A stretch of 62,000 nucleotides of DNA, from positions 25,282,822 to 25,344,821 of the forward strand of contig CM022671.1 in assembly GCA_012295275.1 (NCBI GenBank). The letters run 5' to 3'. The DNA is from Chrysomallon squamiferum (lineage: Eukaryota > Mollusca > Gastropoda > Neomphalida > Peltospiridae). The notes beneath the pieces are model-generated. The model searched no databases. It was not told the origin of the DNA and was given only the letters and a program-made list of their open reading frames with translations. This document shows positions 12,586 through 24,129 of this stretch, piece by piece. The first letter of the stretch is position 1. The number at the start of each line of letters is the position of its first letter. The position numbers were made by a program, and so were the translations under genes.

Positions 12586-14585
12586 GTTTACTCTTTCCTG
12601 TGTTGTTATGAACTGAACGTAACAGCAAACGTGACTAAAACGGTATGACGACAACAATTTATTACAGTAACTTTGAATTGTTATTACTATTATTATTATT
12701 ACTACTACTATTATTATTATTATATTTTTTTTTTTTTTTTTTTTTTTATTATTATTATTTTAATTTCCGATAACATGCATGCAACCTTATAAAGTATAGG
12801 TCAGTTTAAATACGTTTTGTATACTTCCAAAAAGACTGTTTTAATATTACTGGCGACTATTCTATTCTAATAATTAAGTATAATAATAAAATAACTAATT
12901 CGTGTTCATGCAAGTAGACTGCCGCCGTTTTATAAATTATTCTGATTACCTGGTGACAAGGAATATTCAATAAAATGGTCCAGATATAAATGTCACTTTT
13001 TTAAGTGTCGTATTTTCAAAATAATTTATTATTTTCTTTTCATTTTTAGCAACAAGATGGATGCAGAGACACAGCTGTGAGCTCAGAAGCAAAACCAAAA
13101 TCTCTGAACTTTACTTTGCAACAAAAACGTGTTACAGTATCTTTATACAAGCGACATAAAATAACAGCTAGCATATGCGACAGATCTAATCAAAAAAAAC
13201 AAACAAAAAAAACAAAACATAAAACAAACCAACAATCTGTTTCAAGAATTAGCACGTTTGTCTCAAGTCGGCAGCAACGATCACCAGCACTGAGTGGTAA
13301 CACCTTGCTGTAGCTCTCCTCCACGTCACAAACTGCAGGCTTATCTCGATTGCAGTTTGGTTTGTTATTTTTCTGTTCACAATTATAAAGAGCGCGGTGT
13401 CTTTGTCGACTGTAATTTTTAGCTAAAGAATAGTGTTATAAAAAAAAAAAATTAATATATTATGTTGTCAATGTGTTTAGCTGTTTTTTATTTCTGAGCT
13501 TTATGATAATATTTTTATGTCGTCTTTTGTTGAATGTTGAAGTCATTTAAAGGACGTTTTTGCTTGTTATTCTGAAGATTTGTATTACGATTGTTTGTGT
13601 GTGAATGTAGCAGTTTCGTGAGAATTTTGATTTCTGAACTGTTTGACATTGAGTAAAAAGCCGTCGGTCGCAAATATGTATGTACAGGTTATATTTTTCT
13701 GTCAGCAAAAAATTTGACAGATATAGATGCAGCAAAAATGAAAAGAGTACGAAAGAGAAATATGGAGAGAGGGGCATAGATATAAAGATAAGACTGAGAC
13801 ATAGAAAGAAATTATTTAAGAAGAAGAAGAAGAAGAAAACAAAAAGAACTAAAAAATGAAATGGAAAAAGAAAACAAAAAAATTGCGAATTAGTTTAATA
13901 TACGCTTTGAAAACGATAGAAATTGCTCTGTAAAAATAAAAATAAAAATGGGCCGCTTTTTACTCCACCGTGGTGTAGTCCTTATCACTATTTTAAATGA
14001 ACATGTTGATTTACTCATAATTTCAGTTTTCAAATGAGATTTTTCATCTTAAGCTACCTTTTTTAACTGATATAATGCCAGAGTTAAGCCTATTTCTGAG
14101 ATTCGCCTATGTGTTGCATTCTATACGACAAAAATGTTAATTGTCTTTTCATTAACATCGTGAGGATTCTCAGTGAAAATCCAGTTACTGTAGCTGTCTA
14201 GAACACGTATTCTGTAATACTTTAGGAGAATGAGTCCAGCGGACCTGCCGTTTATCTGAAGTAGAACGTTTAATTCATAACTACCAGCATACATAAGCAG
14301 TCCCAAAACTTGACAGCAGCATTTGCAATTACCGACATGAACATAGAGATGTATCGAAATTCGATAACATAAAAATGAAAGCCTTTTCAAACTGTCTGGA
14401 CCCATTTGATTCTTCATTTGACAGAAACCGACTCTGTATTAACCTCAGGGCACAGTATCAGACGACATTGGAACTGATGTCCTTAGCTGAGAGCAAAAAT
14501 GGCAGGCAAAATGGCGGCGTCCCGAGTTTGTTAAAGTTAAATACATATCTATTAAAACAGTAAAAAAAATAACTTTCAAGTATAC
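12250..14585. repeat. Duplicated block A, copy 1 (about 2.3 kb)
   Basis: Nearly identical to 16086-18412. It starts in intron 1 of gene 4, includes exon 1 and the upstream region, and ends just after the AATGGCGGCGTCCCGAG..TTGTTAAAGTTAAATAC stretch. Differences are scattered substitutions and homopolymer length changes, so the duplication looks recent. Confidence 0.85.
14121..14417 (-). CDS. Conserved ORF of unknown function, copy 1 (98 aa)
   Basis: Starts MKNQMGPDSLKRLSFLCYRI and contains LGLLMYAGSYELNVLLQING followed by RSAGLILLKYYRIRVLDSYS. The paralogous copy at 17891-18238 is also open and 17 residues longer. I do not recognise a family. It lies inside duplicated block A, between two genes on the same strand. 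It may be a retained fragment of a gene, or simply an open frame kept by recent duplication; there is no clear splice context. Confidence 0.25.
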   Translation of the reverse strand: MKNQMGPDSLKRLSFLCYRISIHLYVHVGNCKCCCQVLGLLMYAGSYELNVLLQINGRSAGLILLKYYRIRVLDSYSNWIFTENPHDVNEKTINIFVV

Positions 14586-14589
14586 AGAT

Positions 14590-14745
14590 CATGTTGTGGC
14601 TGCGAATAATTGCGTACGCAAAGCCCGCGGTTCAGAAGATTAATAACAAAAATCTGTTGAGGTCACGTGACTTCAACGGAACTTTCTGACTGGCTCAAAC
14701 CGGTGTTGACAAACATTGGCAAACGTTAAATTTCAGCTGTTTTCA
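14590..14745. promoter_or_regulatory. E-box / CCAAT block, third copy
   Basis: GGTCACGTGACTTCAACGG, then ACTGGCTCAAACCGGTG, matching the 5025-5195 block. The E-box is kept, but the CRE is reduced to TGACTTCA. Confidence 0.35.
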
Positions 14746-15211
14746 GTTAATTAATTAATATTCATGAGTATTAGCAACTTTCTTAACAATACAGTACAAC
14801 TTTCGCACTAATAAAAAGCTTAATTTTTACATATAGTACATGTATGATGGATTAAAACTATATAAGATAATAGGTGTTTGTGCTGCAAAATGACAAAGGA
14901 ATCAGTTTCTTAGTAGATAATGAAGGAAAAATACCTGCAGATTTTATTCCGATAATAATTCGTAACTTTTTTTCGTGTCAGTGCTGTCAAAGAAATCTTG
15001 GTGTCACTTCTATATGCATTTTTGGCTCTTTCTAATAATGTATAATGTTTTAGAAAAATAATAATTTTGAAAATTTTGTCGGTTACCTACTAGTAGTGTT
15101 AGTAATTGTAGTAGTAGGAGTCGTTGTTGTTGTTGTTCTGCTCTATCATTCTAATATGGAACAAACTAATTATCAAAGAAGGCAAAACTTTATTCATTTA
15201 TTTAAATCAAT

Positions 15212-15324
15212 TTAATTTCTTCTGTTATTCTGATCAAAAATCTCTTCATAAACACATGTGCCTGAAAAAGAAATAACAAATAATAAGACTAATAATAATA
15301 ATAATAACAACAACAACAACAACG

Positions 15325-15358
<34 letters not shown>

Positions 15359-15723
15359 TTTAAAAACAAAGAAAGAAAATAAAATGAAAATGGAAACATT
15401 CAACGAGAAAAAACCAAATCAAGAAAAACAAATAAAAATACCCATCTCTCCAAGAGGCACATCTCGCCATCCACTGGACTGACACCTTAGACCAGTTCCA
15501 CAGGGACAGATATATTCCTGATTAAGAGGGCGAGGTCTATACAGTAGAGAAATACAATCTGAAAGAAACAAAATGTCTTGTTATATCTTTATATTAGCAT
15601 TTATTGGAAGCGAAACTAGTAAATGTTATGTTTTATAATGTCTGAGCCTACAATCGCCTGAAAAGCAATTAAATTATGTGTTTTAATCATCATTAAATAC
15701 AGTGCAAACAACAGGTATTCTTT

Positions 15724-15812
<89 letters not shown>

Positions 15813-16419
15813 TATTATGTCTAAAGTTTGCTGAATTCTGAAAAATGTACACCTATTAATATGTAGGTAAGTAAGTAGTCATACAAGTATGAGTATGTAT
15901 ACCATATTAGAAGACGAAGAAGCTTACTTGAGCCCGGACGTCCCAGTGGACCACAGTAACCAGCTGCTGATCTACGTCGTCTTCCTCTAGGTCTGTTATA
16001 CGTCAGACAACATTCATCCGGTGCACAGTCAGCTGAGGTCATGCATGTGCTGGTATGTGAAAGAACATCTTCCAGGAACAGCTAAACGATAAAATCAAAC
16101 TTTTTTAATTTGGTTTTTTTCAGATGTTCTGCGTTTCAGAATCTGTTCTATGTCATTTTGTTTGATAAAATATCTAAATATATTGTCGACATTAATCTCT
16201 CTCTATCTCTGTCTCTATATATATCTGCTTCAAAAAGCTTTTACATAACCAAAAGAACGTCCTGCTATTTTTTCATACATAAATTAATTAACAAACAACT
16301 AAGTAAGTAGTGTGTATGATATTAAACAAATAAACAAATGAACAATATTTGTGAAGAGAATACAAAAGCATTACTGTACTTACTAGACAGACCAATATGG
16401 CGACGTACAAAGTCTTCAT
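15212..16419 (-). CDS. Astakine/prokineticin-like secreted protein, gene 5 (one domain, 118 aa)
   Basis: Exons on the minus strand: 16384-16419, 15928-16081, 15442-15558, 15261-15212. Spliced length 357 nt, phases 0, 1, 1. Exon 1 reads MKTLYVAILVCL. Exon 2 has TCMTSADCAPDECC..GYC with the loop GRRRRSAAG. Exon 3 has NC, ICPC and RC and ends DVPLGEMG. The last exon reads GTCVYEEIFDQNNRRN-stop. All ten cysteines are present. Exons 2-4 are closest to gene 3, including the (CA)n(GA)n tract of intron 2. Intron 1 and the upstream 2 kb are nearly identical to gene 4, so the gene is a mosaic. No TATA box is seen in the upstream block. Confidence 0.83.
15294..15355. repeat. (TAA)n tract in intron 3 of gene 5
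   Basis: Same position as the longer tract in gene 3. Confidence 0.88.
15724..15810. repeat. (CA)n(GA)n tract in intron 2 of gene 5
   Basis: A short CA run followed by about 38 GA units. Confidence 0.93.
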
Positions 16420-18412
16420 GTTTACTCTTTCCTGTGTTGTTATGAACTGAACGTAACAGCAAACGTGACTAAAACGGTATGACGACAACAATTTATTACA
16501 GTAATTTTGAATTGTTATTACTATTATTATTATTACTACTACTATTATTATTATTATATTTTTTTTATTTTTTTTTTTTTTATTATTATTATTTTAATTT
16601 CCGATAACATGCATGCAACCTTATAAAGTATAGGTCAGTTTAAATACGTTTTGTATACTTCCAAAAAGACTGTTTTAATATTACTGGCGACCATTCTATT
16701 CTAATAATTAAGTATAATAATAAAATAACTAATTCGTGTTCATGCAAGTAGACTGCCGCCGTTTTATAAATTATTCTGATTACCTGGTGACAAGGAATAT
16801 TCAATAAAATGGTCCAGGTATAAATGTCACTTTTTTAAGTGTCGTATTTTCAAAATAATTTATTATTTTCTTTTCATTTTTAGCAACAAGATGGATGCAG
16901 AGACACAGCTGTGAGCTCAGAAGCAAAACCAAAATCTCTGAACTTTACTTTGCAACAAAAACGTGTTACAGTATCTTTATACAAGCGACATAAAATAACA
17001 GCTAGCATATGCGACAGATCTAATCAAAAAAAAACAAACAAAAAAAAAACATAAAACAAACCAACAATCTGTTTCAAGAATTAGCACGTTTGTCTCAAGT
17101 CGGCAGCAACGATCACCAGCACTGAGTGGTAACACCTTGCTGTAGCTCTCCTCCACGTCACAAACTGCAGGCTTATCTCGATTGCAGTTTGGTTTGTTAT
17201 TATTCTGTTCAGTCATAAAGAGCGCGGTGTCTTTGTCGACTGTAATTTTTAGCTAAAGAATAGTATTATATAAAAAAAATAATAATATATTATGTTGTCA
17301 ATGTGTTTGGCTGACTTATACTTCTGAGCTTTATGATAATATTTTTATGTCGTCTTTTGTTGAATGTTGAAGTCATTTAAAGGACGTTTTTGCTGGTTAT
17401 TCTGAAGGTTTGTATTACGATTGTTTGTGTATGAATGTAGCAGTTTCGTGAGAATTTTGATTTTTGAACTGTTTGACACTGAGTAAAAAGCCGTCGGTCG
17501 CAAATGTGTATGTACAGGCTATATTTTTCTGTCAGCAAAAAAACTTGACAGATAGGATATAGAGGCAGCAAAAAAGAAAAGAGTACGAAAGAGAGAGGCG
17601 TAGATATAAAGATAAGACTGAGACATAGAAAGAAATTATTTAAGAAGAAGAAGAAGAAGAAAACAAAAAGAACAAAAAATGAAATGGAAAAAGAAAACAA
17701 AAAAATTGCGAATTAGTTTAATATACGCTTTAAAAATGATAGAAATTGCTCAGAAAAAATAAAAATAAAAATGGGTCGCTTTTTACTCCACCATGGTGTA
17801 GTCCTTATCACTATTTTAAATGAACATGTTTATTTACTCATAATTTCAGCTTTCAAATGAGATTTTTCATCTTAAGGTACCTTTTTTAACTTATAATGCC
17901 AGAGTTAAGCCTATTACTGAGATTCGCCTATGTATTGCATTCTCTACGACAAAAATGTTAATTTTCTTTTCATTTACATCGTGAGGGTTCTCAGTGAAAA
18001 TCCAGTTACTGTAGCTGTCTAGAACACGTATTCTGTAATACTTTAGGAGAATGAGTCCAGCGGACCTGCCGTTTATCTGAAGTAGAACGTTTAATTCATA
18101 ACTACCAGCATACATAAGCAGTCCCAAAACTTGACAGTAGCATTTGCAAAGACCGACATGAACATAGAGATGTATCGAAATCCGATAACATAAAAATGAA
18201 AGCCTTTTCAAACTGTCTGGACCCATTTGATTCTTCATTTGACAGAAACCGACTCTGTATTAACCTCAGGGCACAGTATCAGACGACATCGGAACTGATG
18301 TCCTTAGCTGAGAGCAAAAATGGCGGGCAAAATGGCGGCGTCCCGACTTTGTTAAAGTTAAATACGTATCATTAAAAACAGTTAAAAAAAAATAATAACT
18401 TTGAAGTATAAA
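16086..18412. repeat. Duplicated block A, copy 2 (about 2.3 kb)
   Basis: Partner of 12250-14585. It includes intron 1, exon 1 and the upstream region of gene 5. Confidence 0.85.
17891..18238 (-). CDS. Conserved ORF of unknown function, copy 2 (115 aa)
   Basis: Same N-terminal MKNQMGPDSLKRLSFLCYRI as copy 1. It reads past the point where copy 1 stops, to FVVENAIHRRISVIGLTLAL-stop. Only a few residues differ over the shared part. No family recognised; see 14121-14417. Confidence 0.25.
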   Translation of the reverse strand: MKNQMGPDSLKRLSFLCYRISIHLYVHVGLCKCYCQVLGLLMYAGSYELNVLLQINGRSAGLILLKYYRIRVLDSYSNWIFTENPHDVNEKKINIFVVENAIHRRISVIGLTLAL

Positions 18413-18679
18413 GAATTTGATCAGACTGTTTATTCAAAGCGTCACAGGAACACTTTAATGACATTTGAGTTAAAATGTAAACAACATTACAATAATAATA
18501 ATAGCAATAACAATAACAAAACGGTGTAAATCGTGATCTGTGAAACACATCTGTTCCTATAGTTTGTTCTGTTGAATGAGAATAATTATTATAATTAATA
18601 AGGTATGTTGCTATTCATTTATTGATGTTGTTATTATTATTATAAATATGGTATTAAAAATTCCACTTTTCGTTTTTTG

Positions 18680-20100
18680 TTCAACTTTAGAAACGAGCGG
18701 TGTCTATGCAGACTGTTGTTGTTGTTAAGCCGTGATAAATTACATTATCAACGCGTTTGGATCTTGCTGAGTTTTCTAATAAAATCTGGGCGATGTCTTC
18801 TGTTGAATAATGAGTCATATCGTTGTGCTTTATGACTGCAGGTGTTGCGTATTGTGTGTGTATCTCTGGCCATGTTATGTTGAGACATTTGCAGTTGTGA
18901 ATATGTTTACGTGTGATAAAAGAAATGTATAACTCTTTGTGCAAACCGGCGCATTTATTACAAGCGTTATTGCAATATATTATTTGATTATTAACAGATA
19001 ATATTCAGTATTTGGTTTACCCAGCTTGTACGCAAGGCAGTGAGACAGACATTCCCCGCCCCTGTTTATATTCAACAGAAATGAAACTGTGAACTGACGT
19101 TGACGTTTGAAATGCTTTGACACCTGCAGATCTCTTTGATTCTATTTTGGTACATGAACACTCATTCATTTGCGTATCGGTCACGAAATGTTTTGATAAA
19201 ATGCACGAAAAATGACTTTTACGCAGACGTGATTGCGCTAATTCAAAATCTTTTCTAGTGTTTACACTTTGGAGTTTTAATTTATCAGTGCACTAAGAAC
19301 TGAGTAAGCTAACATAAGTAGATTTGCAGTATTTGGTTGAATGGACATTGAATACACGTCCTAAGACGATCATTGTTGTACGAATGTTGTAAAAAGATAA
19401 TGAGGAATGAAGGTGACCCATATCCACATGCAGCAAAAAATAGTGTCCAACAAACTTAATTAATATCGTACACAACGTTATCTCGTAATATCACAGACAA
19501 CGTTACCTCGTAAAATCACATACAACGTTATCTCGTATTATCGTATACAACATAATCTCGTAACATCACATACAGCGTTATCTTGTAATATCACACACAA
19601 CGTTATCTCGTAATATCACATACAACGTTACCTCGTAAAATCACATACAACGTTACCTCGTAATATAGCAATGTTATCTAATAACAGCGCAATGATTATC
19701 TCTTAATAACAAAATAATATGTCGTAATAATCCAATTCTATCTCATAATAATGCAAAATTATCTTGTAATAACGCAGTAGATTTTTTTCTTTTTTACTAG
19801 CTGGGTTAACTGGCTTCCTCACCATTTCTGTTTTATTTCATGCATTAATGTATATGATTTCTCTTTATGTCTTTTTAAAATATGTCTTTTTAAAAAAAAA
19901 TTAAAACTATGAAGTAAGAAATCTATCTAAAATATATACATACACACAAACACAAACATGCATATGTAAATTATGATTACTTAACAAGATGCAAAGAATT
20001 TTAAAAAGGAAAAACAATATTTTATACATATATATCACATATTTAGCTACGTTTTGCATCAGCAAACAGCCCTAAGCAAATTTCTTTTTTTAAATGTGAG
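18680..20100. repeat. Duplicated block B, copy 2
   Basis: Partner of 7170-8600. It lacks the (GT)n(GA)n tract but keeps the minisatellite and the AACAAGATGCAAAGAATTTT end. Confidence 0.75.
19455..19785. repeat. 25-bp minisatellite array 2
   Basis: About 12-13 copies of the same 25-bp unit as 7855-8245 (CGTTAYCTCGTAATATCACATACAA in rotation), decaying to the right. Confidence 0.85.
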
Positions 20101-20398
20101 CACTATAACTCTAGAATGAAAATGAAACAAAGTCTCTCGCTTTAGCCTATAAAATACAAGACTGCTTAAAAGCCAGACACATTTATATGTAAACCTTAAT
20201 TTATTCTCACTGTTTGTTTTAAGATCTGTCGGAATCTTCAAAGCTGGTCACCTAAAATATCTGAAATCCAAAAGGATTATAATAAAAATTAATTATAGAA
20301 ATAGGAGATGCAAACTGAAATGAAATACCGTGTTTTCTAGCAGTATCGTTTATAAAGAAAAATAGCCTCCGGCCTTTTTCCCATTCAGACCAAATTTT

Positions 20399-20403
<5 letters not shown>

Positions 20404-20475
<72 letters not shown>

Positions 20476-20488
20476 AGTAGTAGTAGTG

Positions 20489-20545
<57 letters not shown>
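20404..20545. repeat. (TAA)n(TAG)n microsatellite
   Basis: About 42 bp of TAA followed by about 100 bp of TAG with GTGGT interruptions. Confidence 0.9.
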
Positions 20546-20696
20546 ATATACTATTTCAAAAATATTCTTATATTATATTAACAAAGTTCATTTTCACTTT
20601 ACTAAATTAAAAATATTTTCTACCAGGACAGTAAATCATAAATTATTATTCACTAAGAATGGCGCGTGTAAGATTTCTTTCTTTTTTTCTTTTTTC

Positions 20697-20752
20697 TCTT
20701 TCTTTCTTTCTTTCTTTCTTCCCTTTCTTTCTTTCTTTCTTTCTTTCTTTCA
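20697..20752. repeat. (TTTC)n microsatellite
   Basis: Tetranucleotide run with one CCC break. Confidence 0.88.
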
Positions 20753-20883
20753 GAATAATGGTTAGTGCTAAAATAATATTGTTCTCAACGTTTATAAATC
20801 AAGTTAAGAGAAATCAGAAAAAACACAGTGTTATATTACATCATTTATTTAAAACAGAGTGTAGATTTCAGCTCCCTTTTTCA

Positions 20884-22059
20884 TCACCACCTTGTAGACA
20901 GCCACGAAAAACTAAACTGACACTTTCCTGAAATGAAAAAAAATATAGTTAATAAATACTTCAACATAGGAAATAAATACTTCAATAAATAAATAAATAA
21001 ATAAAATAATAGGTATAACTGCAAACTTAATTATGTTATAAATACACAATATATATATATATATATTCAATACATTATTATTTGCTAAAGTTGTTATATA
21101 CCTCCAATTTTTTGACACGTATTAATATTTTTATTTCAAGATAAATTTTAAATGGCCTCTTCGAATGTTATCAAAGGTTAGAAATTCTTTGTAACTTCTG
21201 TTAATAATTAGAAATACAAACCAATTCGCCCCAGAGGGATATCTGTTATTCCAGTCGGCACACACTGCAGAAGCATCGGAAACCTGCATCGTGGACACAT
21301 CTGCGGGTGGTCCACATAGCACTCTGAGAAATGAAACAGTAAATTATAAAACATAAGTGCATTACCAGCACAGAATAGTGTTTATATTGCGTACTATTCA
21401 AATGTGAAAATATTCTTTGGTAAAATACACGTTCTGTAACATTAAAGGAAACCTGGCCATAACATTAATACTTAGTCAGTTAATATGACAATGCTTACAA
21501 TAACGTTTATTGTCTGCAACACTAATTTCTCAGTTTAATTTTTTTAAATTTTATTATTATTATTATTTTTTTTTTTTTTTTTTTTTTGTCTGAAGTCAAA
21601 ATGGCGGCTCAACGCATGATCTTCTTAAAAAAACAATAACAAGAAATACATGTGTGTGTGCGCGTGTGTGTGCGTGTGTGTCGTGAGAAGAATATATACA
21701 TATCTAGAGATTAACAGAGTTCAAAGGGTGTTCCGTGAAGGATGGACTCTGTGCTTATCATTCCTTTAAACGCGACAGAAAATGAGGTGTATTCAAATAA
21801 ACGTTTACATGAAAACATACGAAGAAAGGACAGAAACAGATAATGTACTAACGCTCTCCTATTTTGCTTAACGGGCGACATGTTCCCAAAGACGAAGATC
21901 TCTTCCGTCGCTTGCCGATTGGACGATTCTTCATGAGACAGCATTCCAAAGGGCCACAGTCCCTGTCACTGTCACAGGGTCTTGATTCTCTTACACACGT
22001 CCCTGTTTCAAAACGCAGAGTAGAGTCCAACATCATAACAACAACAATAACAACAACAT

Positions 22060-22093
<34 letters not shown>

Positions 22094-22764
22094 ACAATAA
22101 TAATAAAAATAATAACGACAATTATAATATGAATAACAGTTGTGGGCTTTTTGTTGTTGTATTGAGGGTTTTTTTCATATACAGTTAATTACACTTTTGT
22201 TTCCTTTCGTTTATTAATCTTAAAAAAGTATAATAATAAATAATAATTATTATTATGATCATTATTATTATTATCAATATCATTATGATCATGCTGATGA
22301 TGAGAATAATAATAAGAAGAAGAAGAAGAAGAATGACATTGATGATAATAAATTTATTTATTATGATGATGATAATGATGATAATGATAATAATAATGTC
22401 ACCAGTGTATCCTATGGGAATAATTCTGTGTCCGTCTGGTTTACACGTGAGTTCGTCTGCACAAGGACAATAATAACTTTTGTATGTACTGGCATTTGAC
22501 AGAGGTGCCACACCTTTTCCTTGAACAATACAAGCTGAAATAAATAAGTAAATACATAAATAAATAAATACATAAATAAATAAAATATAAATGCTAATCA
22601 TTGTTTGACCTCTAACATCAGTTACACTACAAAAACAACAAATATTACTATTACTGCTTTCGTAATATTTATATTATAACAAATTTATTTTAGAATTAAA
22701 TATAAATATATCTGATCCTTTGCGATAATCCATATTATTATATGTCTAGCACAAAACACACACA

Positions 22765-22798
<34 letters not shown>

Positions 22799-23854
22799 TA
22801 TACACACACACACACACACACACACAGCCCTACAGACAAGCAATCTTAAATACTGAAAAAAAAACTTGCTGTTTATTTAATATATGTATAAGCATACATA
22901 CGCGAGCCTTCATTTCCTCGTTTTTTACAAGAGGCTGGTGCACCGTAGCTGATATCACGACGTCGTCTGCCTTTGAAGCTTGGTATTTCCAAACAGCATT
23001 CGTCATCTGCGCACTGGGACTGGTCGTGGCACGAGTGATATTTGCACGAATTCGCTACTGCAAACAGCAGCTGAAAGCAGACGTCAACGTAACTGAATAA
23101 TGAGGTAGTTAAAATGCCGCACTAACTCATGGTAGGTCGTCACTTAAACTCCGAGCTTCGCCCACCGCCTGTCCTAGCGAATTTCACGCTCTCCTTTCGT
23201 TCGTTCAGTTTATCACAATACTATTACCAACGAAGTTGTAATTCATGGAAACATCTTTATTTAGCTTGAAGCAAAGCAATACCAAAAATACCGATAGTGT
23301 AATGTAAAGTTGAACATAAATAGAACCTACATATCTAGCTACTTAAAGAAATTGTCTCGTTAACCTTTCAACAAAGTGATTCAGAATATTGTTAAAATTT
23401 AATTTCCGGGGTACAGACGATTCTACATGTATTGATGCCAAACTGACCCGTAATGTCCTTTTTTATACAGTTTAACGCATCCTTAGCGTCTCTCGTATCA
23501 AAGGGTTTTTCTATAAATTAATTCTGCTAACGCGCAAGGAGCTTTTGCCTTATACGTAGTGTTAACATATAACACTAAAAGAAACAAGATTCATACACCC
23601 CTTCTTTGGTGGGCCCCTGGACTTCAGCCTAATCGATCTAAGGCATAATGCAGCGCTGGATAGTTACAATGAAGACCAGCAGATACGAACCATAACTCTA
23701 CATGGATAATAAAATACAAAAGGACAATGAATGAAAACCTTAATTTATAATACATGGAATTTTCCTACCAGCAAAAAGAAATATTTTATAGATACCTTTT
23801 CATAGACAGCAATTAACTATTGCTAATGAAAATAGATAAAAAGTGTATTTAATA

Positions 23855-23896
<42 letters not shown>

Positions 23897-24017
23897 AAAT
23901 TAGTTAATCTAGCTTTTTATTATTTTCATTAGTATGGATACTAACTGTTATATCTGAATACACAATACTTACACACCACACAGCAATTGTAAATATCAAA
24001 ACCTTTGCTGCGTCCAT
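20884..24017 (-). CDS. Two-domain astakine/prokineticin-like protein, gene 6 (213 aa)
   Basis: Exons on the minus strand: 23973-24017, 22902-23070, 22403-22534, 21853-22002, 21222-21323, 20927-20884. Spliced length 642 nt, phases 0,1,1,1,1. The signal start is MDAAKVLIFTIAVWC, continued by LLFAVA from exon 2. Domain 1 is divergent: SCKYHSCHDQSQCADDECC in exon 2 with a GRRRRDIS loop, then PC, YCPC and TC in exon 3. Exon 4 starts GTCVRES and supplies domain-2 Cys1-5 (PCDSDRDCGPLECC..GTC, loop GKRRKRSSS). Exon 5 has QC, MCPRC and QC. The last exon reads GKCQFSFSWLSTRW-stop. The mature protein has 21 cysteines, one more than two domains need; the extra one is the first in exon 2. Exons 4-6 are near-copies of gene 4. 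The exon 3 donor (GTGACA) is weak, so that boundary is less sure. Genes 6 and 7 are divergent. Confidence 0.78.
21597..21607 (+). promoter_or_regulatory. CAAAATGGCGG motif in intron 4 of gene 6
   Basis: Matches the motif at 9851-9861 in gene 4, in the same intron and followed by the same CATGATCTTCTTAA stretch. Confidence 0.3.
22759..22832. repeat. (CA)n microsatellite in intron 2 of gene 6
   Basis: Two CA runs split by ATATATATTATA. Confidence 0.9.
23861..23893. repeat. (TA)n tract in intron 1 of gene 6
   Basis: Uninterrupted AT dinucleotides. Confidence 0.9.
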
Positions 24018-24057
24018 GCTGTTTATACACCACACATTACTAACAGATTCTGTGTTA

Positions 24058-24068
24058 CTCTTTATATA
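24058..24068 (-). promoter_or_regulatory. TATA box, gene 6
   Basis: CTATATAAAGAG on the minus strand, 43-50 nt upstream of the ATG. Confidence 0.55.
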
Positions 24069-24098
24069 GTCGTATAACTGAACGAAAACATCCATGGA

Positions 24099-24129
<31 letters not shown>

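Larger units (their letters stand above)
12586..15211. other. Intergenic, genes 4-5
   Basis: Most of it is duplicated block A. The TATA-bearing stretch of about 200 bp found upstream of genes 1-3 is missing near 12621-12632. Also present: T-rich and (ATT)n tracts at 12680-12765, (GAA)n near 13820, a conserved unknown minus-strand ORF (14121-14417), two AAAATGGC-type motifs near 14495-14520, the third E-box block at 14590-14745, and AATAAA signals for gene 5 near 15190-15205. Confidence 0.6.
16420..20883. other. Intergenic, genes 5-6
   Basis: Block A copy 2 (to 18412), a linker with (AATAAT)n at 18490-18520, block B copy 2 (18680-20100), then the gene 6 3' flank with (TAA)n(TAG)n at 20404-20545 and (TTTC)n at 20697-20752. 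Apart from the unknown ORF at 17891-18238, no coding sequence was recognised. Confidence 0.6.

Noticed and set aside
14121-14417. C1q/TNF-like domain for the unknown ORF
   Set aside because: A beta-strand-like pattern was noticed, but the key C1q motifs could not be aligned, so no family is claimed.
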